Position numbers and translations under genes: made by a program. The notes below the pieces were generated by a model. It was given only the letters and a program-made list of their open reading frames with translations, ran no database searches and was not told the DNA's origin. Positions 1 through 5,816 of a DNA stretch of 8,933 nucleotides are shown here, one piece after another. Source of the DNA: Desulfuromonadales bacterium (GTDB taxonomy: Bacteria; Desulfobacterota; Desulfuromonadia; Desulfuromonadales; BM103); NCBI GenBank assembly GCA_030630015.1, contig DAOVNV010000091.1, positions 1-8,933 of the forward strand. Direction: 5' to 3'. Positions within the stretch are counted from its first letter, which is position 1; every line of letters begins with the position of its first letter.

Positions 1-13
1 AAAGGAGATCACC

Positions 14-160
14 ATGAAAACTCAAACCACCATGATGGATACTGTAAAGAGCAGCTACCTGGTTCTCGTCCTCTCGATCCTCGGCGTCTTCGCTTTCATC
101 TCCGCCGTACTGATCGCCTGGCCGGCACTCTCCTACCTCGGAGCCAAGCTGTTTAACTAA
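14..160 (+). CDS. Small single-span membrane protein, unrecognised (48 aa)
   Basis: I do not recognise this gene. The 48-residue product starts MKTQTTMMDTVKSSYLVLVL and ends in KLFN. Residues 1-13 are polar, and about 16-38 form one long hydrophobic segment, so it should sit in the inner membrane with a short N-terminal tail. It contains no cysteine, so it cannot bind heme c itself. The start is supported by an AAAGGAG ribosome binding site at bases 1-7, six bases before the ATG. A good terminator follows 22 bases after the stop. Size and topology resemble the small accessory subunits of respiratory complexes, but that is only an analogy. Any upstream gene lies outside the window. It is probably a real gene because start signal, frame and terminator agree. 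Confidence 0.72.
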   Translation: MKTQTTMMDTVKSSYLVLVLSILGVFAFISAVLIAWPALSYLGAKLFN

Positions 161-182
161 AGGCAACGTAAAGATCCGAGTG

Positions 183-216
183 AAAGGCCACTTCTGTAGA
201 ACAGGGGTGGCCTTTT
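183..216 (+). terminator. Rho-independent terminator after the 48-aa gene
   Basis: The arms AAAGGCCAC (183-191) and GTGGCCTTT (207-215) pair perfectly, and an inner CTGT/ACAG pairing extends the stem. The 3' arm runs into TTTT (213-216), with another T run at 225-229. It lies 22 bases after the stop of the small plus-strand gene and should end its transcript. Confidence 0.8.
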
Positions 217-327
217 GCTGTCAATTTTTCAAAAGCATATCTGGAAACTGCCGATTGACAAGCGGCATATTATCCTGTCGCTCCCAAGGCCACTCATGAG
301 AGAGGAGTGCAGGCAGTCAATCAAAAG

Positions 328-362
328 ATAAGGCTGATACTATTAAAGAGTACCAGCCTTAT
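328..362 (-). terminator. Terminator after the eight-heme cytochrome gene
   Basis: Fourteen-base arms at 328-341 and 349-362 pair with one A/C mismatch around a 7-base loop. Read on the minus strand, the stem is followed by CTTTTGATTG, a modest T tract. It begins 22 bases beyond the stop of the minus-strand cytochrome gene. The T tract is weak, so it could equally act as an mRNA 3'-end stabiliser. Confidence 0.65.
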
Positions 363-384
363 TTGCTTGTTGCTGCGCCGGGAA

Positions 385-1545
385 TTACCAGACCTTGTCC
401 AGTTGGGCCAGGGTCAGATCAAAGTCCTTTTTGACGGCAGCGAGAATTTCAACAGCGTATTCATAATTGTGCACGCTGTTGGTGCCGTCGCTGTGGATGA
501 ACTTGAGGTTGAAAACGGCACGCTGGTAGATTTGCCAGGCCTCCGCCGTATTCCGTCCGGCAACGTCGGCGTTGGTGAGGGCTTTCTCCACTTCAATGCG
601 GATTTCTTTCAACTCGTGAACAGCCATTTCGGTTTCATCACCCCACTCATTAAAAATATCCACATAGCTGGCATCCTCGTGACAGTCGGCACAGGCCGAT
701 GCGGACGGCCGGTAGAGGCCCCGGTCGATTCCGGTATGGCAGTCCAGGCAGGACATGCCAACCTCTTCGCCGTACATCATGCTTTGAATGCCTTCGACTT
801 CAAGAGCGCCCTCACCCGCATTCATCTCGTACTGGGACTGGTGGCAGGTGTCGCAGTCGGACATCTGCGGTGCGTCGTCCTGGTATTCGGCGTGGCAGGC
901 CAGGCAGAAGTTCATGCGGTCCGTTTTGGTGCCAGGGTTGTGCACGACGCCGAAATGGCAGTCCTTGCATTCCAGTTCAAAGGCTTCGATGTGCATGGAG
1001 TGGTCGAACTGGGTGCCGCCGACAAAGGTTTCGGTCATGATGTCAGGCAGCCCCTTGTGTTCGCGAAATTCGGGGTTGACCACATCATCGAGCATGCGCA
1101 TATGAACCAGTTTCATCGGCCCGGCTGTGGCCTTGCGCACGTTCTGGTTAGTTTCATCCGAGTGGCAGAACAGGCACTGCCAGTCCGGAACCAGGTCGTG
1201 TGGGTTGGATAGAATATCGAGTTTCTCATCACGGGAGATGGTGAACTGCATGTAGGTGTCTTTCAGGCCGCCAAGTTTAGCACCGACATAGCCGAACACA
1301 CCGGGTCGACCGTGGCAGTCGAGACAGGAGACACCCGCTTCGCCGTGAGCGGAATGCTCCCAGGAGTCGACTTCCGCCAGGGGGCCGTACCCTTTAGCCG
1401 GATGACACATGTGACAGAATTCGGGCTCGGACGTCAGGTGCAGGATCTGGACGTTAATGAAACCGAACACCACGATAAAGATCACCGCAAAAAGTGTAAA
1501 AAGAACCAGGTGTCTTTTACACCATTCGAAAAGCTTCTTCAGCAT
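385..1545 (-). CDS. Membrane-anchored octaheme cytochrome c, NapC/NirT type
   Basis: Predicted 386-residue inner-membrane cytochrome that would take electrons from the quinol pool and pass them to periplasmic partners. Residues about 12-34 form an uncleaved N-terminal anchor with a Lys/Arg-rich cytoplasmic side, as in NapC/NrfH proteins. Eight CXXCH heme sites follow: C44, C74, C124, C193, C214, C231, C266 and C285. After the last heme, residues about 300-386 are helical and heme-free. They contain FNLKFIHSDGTNSVHNYEYA (347-366), which resembles the C-terminal helix region of NrfA/hydroxylamine-oxidoreductase-like multiheme cytochromes. A purine-rich AGGGAGA precedes the ATG by a few bases. 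Geobacter ImcH has a broadly similar plan, but I recall it with seven hemes, so I give no symbol. The gene has its own promoter and terminator and sits downstream of the CbcL-like gene. The family call is firm and the redox partner is inferred. Confidence 0.9.
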   Translation of the reverse strand: MLKKLFEWCKRHLVLFTLFAVIFIVVFGFINVQILHLTSEPEFCHMCHPAKGYGPLAEVDSWEHSAHGEAGVSCLDCHGRPGVFGYVGAKLGGLKDTYMQFTISRDEKLDILSNPHDLVPDWQCLFCHSDETNQNVRKATAGPMKLVHMRMLDDVVNPEFREHKGLPDIMTETFVGGTQFDHSMHIEAFELECKDCHFGVVHNPGTKTDRMNFCLACHAEYQDDAPQMSDCDTCHQSQYEMNAGEGALEVEGIQSMMYGEEVGMSCLDCHTGIDRGLYRPSASACADCHEDASYVDIFNEWGDETEMAVHELKEIRIEVEKALTNADVAGRNTAEAWQIYQRAVFNLKFIHSDGTNSVHNYEYAVEILAAVKKDFDLTLAQLDKVW

Positions 1546-1577
1546 AATCTCCCTCTGGGGGGGTATTCCGAAAGCAG

Positions 1578-1622
1578 AGCAGTTTCCTGTAGGTTGATAT
1601 TGTTATTTACCAGTAAACTGCT
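1578..1622. promoter_or_regulatory. Inverted repeat at the cytochrome transcription start
   Basis: AGCAGTTT at 1578-1585 is matched by its exact inverted copy AAACTGCT at 1615-1622, 29 bases apart. The right arm sits just downstream of the -10 element of the proposed promoter, so the pair spans the predicted start point and the 5' leader of the eight-heme cytochrome. It could be an operator for a dimeric repressor or a leader stem-loop. The arms are only 8 bp, so chance is possible. Confidence 0.4.
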
Positions 1623-1624
1623 GT

Positions 1625-1653
1625 ATATTACTCCACCGCTGAACACAATGCAA
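1625..1653 (-). promoter_or_regulatory. Sigma70-type promoter of the eight-heme cytochrome
   Basis: On the minus strand TTGCAT (1648-1653) and TAATAT (1625-1630) are separated by exactly 17 bases. Both are close to the -35 and -10 consensus. The surrounding region is AT-rich, and the site lies about 80 bases upstream of the start codon. It implies an independent transcript for the eight-heme cytochrome, about 95 bases past the terminator of the upstream cytochrome gene. Confidence 0.6.
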
Positions 1654-1748
1654 TAAAATCATATATATTAAATAGTTAAACTTAGTTAATCCTCGGCGAG
1701 CCTCGAAGAGGGCACATCCTGCCTGATTTAATCGTTCAGCTAAAGCAT

Positions 1749-1781
1749 AAAAAAAGAGGGCTGCCACGTGGGCAGCCCTCT
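1749..1781 (-). terminator. Strong terminator after the CbcL-like gene
   Basis: Perfect 11-bp stem: AGAGGGCTGCC (1755-1765) pairs with GGCAGCCCTCT (1771-1781) across a 5-base loop. On the minus strand it runs straight into seven T residues (1749-1755). It lies about 65 bases past the stop of the cytochrome b/c fusion gene and should separate it from the next cytochrome gene. Confidence 0.92.
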
Positions 1782-1845
1782 GCAGGGTTGATATGTTAAT
1801 GGTGGTGCCAGGAAAGACTGTCGGCCTGATAAGGACGGCAGCCTC

Positions 1846-3705
1846 CTAGTGTCCGCCGCCTGACATGAAAGCGAAAATCATCAGGAACAGACAGCCGAGG
1901 CCGGTAAAGACGGCAATATAACCGAAGGTTTTGAAGCAGAAGTCATATAGAGGACCACTGGTCTTCTGGCAGACGAATTCTTCGATGATGCCTTCTTCTT
2001 CATAACGGCGCCACTGGTCGCCACGCTCCTCGATAAACTCTTCCTTGCCCATCTGGCCGTTGAAGATAACGAAGTCCATCGGGAACTTCTCCGGACGTCC
2101 GTGCGTATTGAAGAAGTGGACGGTAAAGATGAAGCCGGTGGCAAGCAAAGCCTCATCAGAATGGATGATGGTTGCTACGTTGAACATCCAGCCGGGCAGG
2201 AAATAGCCGAAGATCTCGGGGAACCAGAGCATCAGGCCGGAACCGCCGATGGCGAACATACCCCAGAAGACGGCGAGGAAGTCGAATTTCTCCCAGTAGG
2301 TCCAGCGCTCGAAGGTCGGTTTGGGACCCATGAACAGGAACCAGCGGACCATGGCGGTGACGTCGCGGATATCACGCAGATTCGGGCAGAGGGAATCGGG
2401 TCCGAACAGACGCTGTAGCCAGACGCCCTTGTGCTTCTTGTTGATAAACAGGAAATCGAAGCTCAAAATCAGGGCGCCGAGGAAGTAATAGAAGGTCAAT
2501 ACGGCACAGCCGCGGTGGATCAGGCTGGCATAGTAGGTACCGCCAAAGAACTCCATCATGACTTGGGCCCAGTGCTGATCACTGAATTTGATCGGCAGAC
2601 CGGTCAGGGTCAGGCCGAGGAAGCTGATGATGACGGTCAGGTGCAGGAAGATATGGCGCTTAGTGAAACGGATGTACTGCTTGTGCGGTTCGCTGATATG
2701 GTGCTCGGCTTCACCGCGGTGCAATGCGGCAATTTTCTGGCGATTCTCGATAAAACCACGGATCATCCAGAGCAGGGTGTGAAGCCAGAACATGGCGAAG
2801 GTGCCGAGCAGGAGACCGGTCATGCCGAACAGGGTCCAGTACTGCACCGGATAATTTTCACTGTCGTGGGGGTCGCCGTGCGAGTCGAACTGGGCAAACA
2901 GTGGGGTCGCGTTGTCATGGCATTGGGCGCAGGTGCCGACCAGGTTGTCTGGGTGAACACTCGATTTCGGGTCATCCTGCGGTAACACCATGTGCGAGGT
3001 GTGGCAATCGGCGCACCCGGCGGCTTTCCCAGGGAAGCCGAGTCGGTAGTTCTTGCCGTGATAGCTTGCCATGTAGGTATCCACGGCGACGCCAAACACG
3101 CCGTTGCGTTCCATCATCTCATGGTCAGCATGACAGGTCAGGCAGACCCGGGTGTGGAATTCACGGTTCTCATGGCTGTTCGGATCGCCAAGTTCGGCGA
3201 CATTATGCAAACTATGGCAGTCGTGGCAGGCGGCCGAATCCTGGTTGCCTTCCATAACGGCCGTACCATGGACTGATTCCAGGTAATCTTCATGATCGTC
3301 ATGGCAGGAGGTGCATTTTGCGATAGCCTTGGTTTTGTCACCTTTCCAGGCCGTGTGAGCATGAATGTCGTCGTGACAGTCCTTGCAGGAAACATCATTC
3401 AGCATATGGACGCTTGAATAATGTTCGCTGGTCTCCTGCTTGTGGCAGCGCACGCAATTCGGCTCGTCCGGCATGACCTCGCCTTCCATGTGGGCGTCGA
3501 GATCGGTGATGCCGGTGTGGCAACTGGTGCAGGCATTCTGGCCGTGTACGGAAGCACCATACTCAAGTGGGGAGACTACGTCGTCATGGCATTCCAGGCA
3601 GGTTTCAGCAGAGTAGGCCATGCCATTTTCTGCCAGGGCCGGCAAGCTCGTACTGAGCAGCATGGCGAGAGCGAGAAGCAAGAGGGAAAGGCTTCTGCAG
3701 ATCAT
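1846..3705 (-). CDS. cbcL: CbcL-like cytochrome: nine-heme c domain fused to di-heme b domain
   Basis: Predicted 619-residue inner-membrane menaquinol oxidoreductase of the CbcL kind. In Geobacter, CbcL is used for respiration to low-potential extracellular acceptors. Residues 1-25 are a signal peptide ending in ALA. The periplasmic part has nine CXXCH sites, starting at C36, C59, C84, C107, C131, C160, C188, C231 and C259. From about 289 onward there are about six membrane spans resembling the cytochrome b subunit of Ni/Fe hydrogenases. Candidate b-heme histidines are H310, H351/H355, H397, H515 and H530. The nine-plus-b layout matches what is described for CbcL. The loop at about 420-470 and the acidic stretch at 555-578 are probably cytoplasmic. 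An AGGAGG ribosome binding site (3713-3718) lies seven bases before the ATG. A perfect terminator follows. The symbol rests on architecture only; a paralogous cytochrome b/c fusion is possible. Confidence 0.85.
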   Translation of the reverse strand: MICRSLSLLLLALAMLLSTSLPALAENGMAYSAETCLECHDDVVSPLEYGASVHGQNACTSCHTGITDLDAHMEGEVMPDEPNCVRCHKQETSEHYSSVHMLNDVSCKDCHDDIHAHTAWKGDKTKAIAKCTSCHDDHEDYLESVHGTAVMEGNQDSAACHDCHSLHNVAELGDPNSHENREFHTRVCLTCHADHEMMERNGVFGVAVDTYMASYHGKNYRLGFPGKAAGCADCHTSHMVLPQDDPKSSVHPDNLVGTCAQCHDNATPLFAQFDSHGDPHDSENYPVQYWTLFGMTGLLLGTFAMFWLHTLLWMIRGFIENRQKIAALHRGEAEHHISEPHKQYIRFTKRHIFLHLTVIISFLGLTLTGLPIKFSDQHWAQVMMEFFGGTYYASLIHRGCAVLTFYYFLGALILSFDFLFINKKHKGVWLQRLFGPDSLCPNLRDIRDVTAMVRWFLFMGPKPTFERWTYWEKFDFLAVFWGMFAIGGSGLMLWFPEIFGYFLPGWMFNVATIIHSDEALLATGFIFTVHFFNTHGRPEKFPMDFVIFNGQMGKEEFIEERGDQWRRYEEEGIIEEFVCQKTSGPLYDFCFKTFGYIAVFTGLGCLFLMIFAFMSGGGH

Positions 3706-3753
3706 TAGACAACCTCCTGTATGTGGCCGGTGCCCTTGCGCATGGCCATGTTT

Positions 3754-3776
3754 TGATATCGAACGAAACCGTATCA
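3754..3776. promoter_or_regulatory. Possible operator in the cbcL leader
   Basis: TGATA (3754-3758) and TATCA (3772-3776) form an inverted repeat with a 13-base spacer. It lies within an AT-flanked stretch about 50-70 bases upstream of the cbcL-like start. This is the form of a dimeric regulator site, but the arms are short and no regulator is encoded here. Treat it as a weak candidate. Confidence 0.25.
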
Positions 3777-3857
3777 GAAAGATTAAAAAATGATTTTACT
3801 AGAAAAATTAAAGGCTTCTAAGGCGTATATTATTTTTATACACCGCAAGACTATGAG

Positions 3858-3886
3858 GATTTAGCATAGGCCTGTGTAAAAGTCAA
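3858..3886 (-). promoter_or_regulatory. Candidate promoter for the CbcL-like gene
   Basis: On the minus strand TTGACT (3881-3886) is a near-consensus -35. It is followed 17 bases later by TAAATC (3858-3863), a poor -10. The site would give a leader of about 145 bases. Several AT-rich stretches nearer the gene (3780-3840) could hold the real promoter instead. Confidence 0.35.
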
Positions 3887-4049
3887 TTGTGAAAAACTTT
3901 TTAAAACAGATTGTTAAAGCAGGAATTAGGGCCTGCCGACTAAATAGTCCGCCAGGTTTCTGATCAGGATAAAGGGGTTGAGAAATGCCGGGGAAGGCGC
4001 TAGGATGCACGGCAGAAAGTTGTTTCACATGAGTCGAAGGAGTGAAGTG

Positions 4050-4280
4050 ATGCCCCCGAATGAATGGCGCAGCTGGGTGCTGGCCGGAATTGCCTTGACC
4101 TCTTATATTGTGGGTGGCATTTCACTGATGGCCGGCCTGGTTATGATTGGATTTCTTGGTGCGCAGGACATTTTTGGATGGGGCGAGGCCCGCTCGATCG
4201 GCTACCTGTTTTTCCTGGTCGGTGCCTGCCTGAGTATTTTCGGCGTGCTGATTATGCGGGTTATGCGCAATCGCTATTAG
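4050..4280 (+). CDS. Two-span membrane protein, unrecognised (76 aa)
   Basis: I do not recognise this protein. The 76-residue product begins MPPNEWRSWVLAGIALTSYI. It has two hydrophobic segments, about 9-37 and 50-70, joined by a short loop with D40 and E46. It ends in a basic tail, MRVMRNRY, that should stay in the cytoplasm. The frame stays open upstream to a TTG at 3978, with ATGs at 4005 and 4029. I chose 4050 because AAGGAG at 4037-4042 lies exactly seven bases before that ATG, while the earlier starts have no comparable site. It is transcribed away from the cbcL-like gene and ends before the bidirectional terminator. The overlapping frame (4064-4294) is a shadow. Function cannot be assigned. 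Confidence 0.72.
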   Translation: MPPNEWRSWVLAGIALTSYIVGGISLMAGLVMIGFLGAQDIFGWGEARSIGYLFFLVGACLSIFGVLIMRVMRNRY

Positions 4281-4285
4281 TGCTT

Positions 4286-4341
4286 GAGAGATGAGAAGTG
4301 CGAGATGCGAAGCGAGAAGTAAGACGTCAGGGGTGAGAGAG
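4286..4341. repeat. Degenerate 7-bp tandem repeat, purine-rich
   Basis: From 4286 the sequence can be read as eight consecutive 7-mers: GAGAGAT, GAGAAGT, GCGAGAT, GCGAAGC, GAGAAGT, AAGACGT, CAGGGGT, GAGAGAG. GAGAAGT occurs twice exactly, 21 bases (three units) apart, and most units fit G(A/C)GA(A/G)(A/G)(T/C). It begins five bases after the stop of the 76-residue gene and ends before the terminator. Heptameric short tandem repeats are known in intergenic DNA of several bacterial groups. The function here is unknown. Confidence 0.55.
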
Positions 4342-4360
4342 AAGATGACTACTCATCAAT

Positions 4361-4398
4361 AAAAAAGGGTGCGGCCTCTTCGGTCGCACCCTTTTTTT
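4361..4398. terminator. Bidirectional terminator between the 76-aa gene and atpE
   Basis: AAAAAAGGGTGCGGCC (4361-4376) pairs with GGTCGCACCC plus TTTTTT (4382-4397) around a 5-base loop, with one G/T pair. Because the stem is flanked by A and T runs, it works in both directions. It closes the plus-strand gene and the minus-strand ATP synthase F0 cluster, 21 bases past the atpE stop. Confidence 0.93.
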
Positions 4399-4419
4399 GT
4401 GTTCTGCATGCAATCAGTC

Positions 4420-4686
4420 TTAGTGACCGATCAGCTCGACAACCGTTGCGGTGAAGGGGTTGGCGAAGAGGATGATCATGGCAACAACGAAAACGTAGAT
4501 TGCCAGAGACTCAATCATCGCCAGACCGATCAGCATGATCGTCATGATCTTGCCGCTTGCGCCGGGGTTGCGGGCAACACCTTCAACAGCTTTCTGGATA
4601 GCCAGACCCTGGCCGATACCGGTTCCGAAAGAACCGAGACCCATGCCGATACCGGCAGCCATTACACACCAAGCAAAAAACTCCAT
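4420..4686 (-). CDS. atpE: ATP synthase F0 subunit c
   Basis: Ring subunit of the F-type ATP synthase that carries ions across the membrane and drives rotation. The 88-residue hairpin protein has two membrane helices (about 5-31 and 47-76) joined by the polar loop ARNPGASGK. The carboxylate that binds the ion is E59 in MIESLAIY, and the glycine-rich first helix contains GTGIGQG with Q26. Length is normal for the family. AAAGGAG (4694-4700) lies seven bases before the ATG. It is the last gene of the cluster, 67 bases after atpB, and a strong terminator follows at once, so atpF and the F1 genes are not downstream. Q26, E59, S60 and Y64 resemble part of the sodium-binding set, while L61 resembles proton-type rings. 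Confidence 0.98.
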   Translation of the reverse strand: MEFFAWCVMAAGIGMGLGSFGTGIGQGLAIQKAVEGVARNPGASGKIMTIMLIGLAMIESLAIYVFVVAMIILFANPFTATVVELIGH

Positions 4687-4715
4687 TTTTCTACTCCTTT
4701 TTCAGTGATCTGTTT

Positions 4716-4753
4716 TCCTATACGATATAGGACGAAAGCACGGTCATCCGTGC
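4716..4753 (-). promoter_or_regulatory. Two hairpins in the atpB-atpE gap
   Basis: Two small stem-loops fill this gap. GCACGG (4738-4743) pairs with CCGTGC (4748-4753) directly after the atpB stop. TCCTATA (4716-4722) pairs with TATAGGA (4726-4732) just upstream of the atpE ribosome binding site. Neither is followed by a T tract on the minus strand that would make a normal terminator. They may be RNA-processing or stability elements that help make subunit c in excess. The pairing is seen; the role is inferred. Confidence 0.5.
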
Positions 4754-5428
4754 CTAGTGAGCTTCTTCGAGCGAACCGGCAATGTAGATCATCGCCAGCA
4801 GCATGAATACGAACGTCTGGATGAATGCAACCAGGACACCCATCAGCATCATCGGCAGCGGCAGCATGAATGGCACCAGTGCGAAAAAGATCATCAGGAC
4901 GATTTCGTGGCCGTACATGTTGCCGAACAGACGCAGAGTCAGCGACAGGGGCCGAGCCAGGTGGCCGACGATTTCGATCGGGAAGATCAGGGGTGCCAGC
5001 CAGATAACCGGGCCGCAGAAATGCTTGAGATAGCCGATGCCGTGTTCCTTGATGCCGATAATGTGCGTCATGGCGAATACTGTCAGGGCCATGGCCGCGT
5101 TGGTGTTCAGGTTGGCGGTCGGCGGATAGAAGCCGGGGATCAGGGCTATCAGGTTTGAAGTCAGGATAAAAAAGGCGAGGGTCGCGATCAGCGGGAAGTA
5201 GGCTTTGCCCTTCGGCCCCATGGTCTCTTCGATCATGCCCTCGATGCCGGCGACAACCGGCTCAAAGAAATTTTGCAGGCCGGCCGGCACCGTCTGGATA
5301 TTCCTTTTGACCAGCAACGCCACCGCAATCAGCAGAATCATAACCAGCCAGGTGTAGGTGACATGTTCGCCGAGGTGCAGTTGAAGCTTTTGTTCCAGCC
5401 ACTGCAAAAATAAAAAAGGATGAGTCAT
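4754..5428 (-). CDS. atpB: ATP synthase F0 subunit a
   Basis: Stator subunit that provides the two ion half-channels next to the c-ring. The 224-residue product has five or six membrane spans. The family's conserved region is clear: RPLSLTLRLFGNMYGHE (159-175), with the essential arginine at R166, and the last helices contain AFIQTFVFMLLAMIYI with Q204. The segment SNLIALIPGFYPPTANLNTN (91-110) is also typical. The length is normal for a short bacterial subunit a. It starts 19 bases after the atpI stop with a GAGGG-type ribosome binding site a few bases before the ATG. It lies in the order atpZ-atpI-atpB-atpE, and the first hairpin of the next gap begins immediately at its stop codon. Confidence 0.98.
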   Translation of the reverse strand: MTHPFLFLQWLEQKLQLHLGEHVTYTWLVMILLIAVALLVKRNIQTVPAGLQNFFEPVVAGIEGMIEETMGPKGKAYFPLIATLAFFILTSNLIALIPGFYPPTANLNTNAAMALTVFAMTHIIGIKEHGIGYLKHFCGPVIWLAPLIFPIEIVGHLARPLSLTLRLFGNMYGHEIVLMIFFALVPFMLPLPMMLMGVLVAFIQTFVFMLLAMIYIAGSLEEAH

Positions 5429-5447
5429 TGAGTCCCTCTTCAGCCCC

Positions 5448-5816
5448 TTAATTGTGCAAGGAGTGTTGAATCGCCGTCCAGAATAGATTTATGACCATAA
5501 CCGAGAGCCCTATGAGCAGGCCAACCGTGTCGATTTTCACGATAGAGATCAGAGTTGCCAGTACAACAGCCAGTGCTATCAGGCGAACCAGGTAGCCAAA
5601 CTGGTAGCGAGCCTTGGCTCCCGGACCCGGTTCAGCCAACAACTGTTTCAGTGCTCTGTGCAACCAGAGAAAGCCACCGATTGAAACCAGCCCGCCGCAC
5701 AGAATACCAAGGGTCAGCGGCGTGTTGCGAAACGGCAGACTCCCGACCAGCATGAGTCCAAAAATCAGCCAACTGCGTCGATACAGGATGACTGGCAGCC
5801 GTTCAAGAGGATCCAT
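5448..5816 (-). CDS. atpI: ATP synthase accessory subunit I
   Basis: Small membrane protein of the ATP-synt_I family, known as a c-ring assembly helper and, with AtpZ in alkaliphilic Bacillus, linked to divalent cation uptake. The 122-residue product has about four hydrophobic segments (16-28, 34-52, 72-93, 96-116) separated by a basic loop, LHRALKQLLAEPGPGAKAR. Family identity rests on size, topology and position directly before atpB, since this family is poorly conserved. The start overlaps the end of atpZ by 14 bases, and AGGAG (5821-5825) precedes the ATG inside the atpZ coding region, which points to translational coupling. A 19-base gap leads to atpB. Confidence 0.85.
   Translation of the reverse strand: MDPLERLPVILYRRSWLIFGLMLVGSLPFRNTPLTLGILCGGLVSIGGFLWLHRALKQLLAEPGPGAKARYQFGYLVRLIALAVVLATLISIVKIDTVGLLIGLSVMVINLFWTAIQHSLHN

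Noticed and set aside
255..277. TTGACA at 255-260 as a plus-strand promoter
   Set aside because: No -10 is found at 16-18 bases (the sequence there is TCGCTC), and no plus-strand gene follows, only the terminator of the opposite-strand cytochrome.
307..1212. A 301-codon open frame on the plus strand, antisense to the eight-heme cytochrome, preceded by AGAGGAG
   Set aside because: It begins with GTG, its product has no recognisable domain, and it exactly mirrors a gene with eight heme motifs on the other strand. Long antisense frames are common opposite GC-rich genes.
2431..2985. A 184-codon plus-strand open frame inside the CbcL-like gene
   Set aside because: It is an antisense shadow rich in Gln, Gly and Val without any domain. 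The minus-strand gene has a signal peptide, nine heme sites and membrane spans.
3724..3739. TGGCCGGTGCCCTTGC as a sigma54 promoter in the cbcL leader
   Set aside because: The GG to GC spacing is 11, not the required 10 bases, and it points away from the cbcL-like gene.
3919..3936. GCAGG/CCTGC small hairpin and the nearby CTGATCAG palindrome (3960-3967)
   Set aside because: Stems of five and four base pairs with no T tract and no link to a promoter are expected by chance in a 340-base intergenic region.
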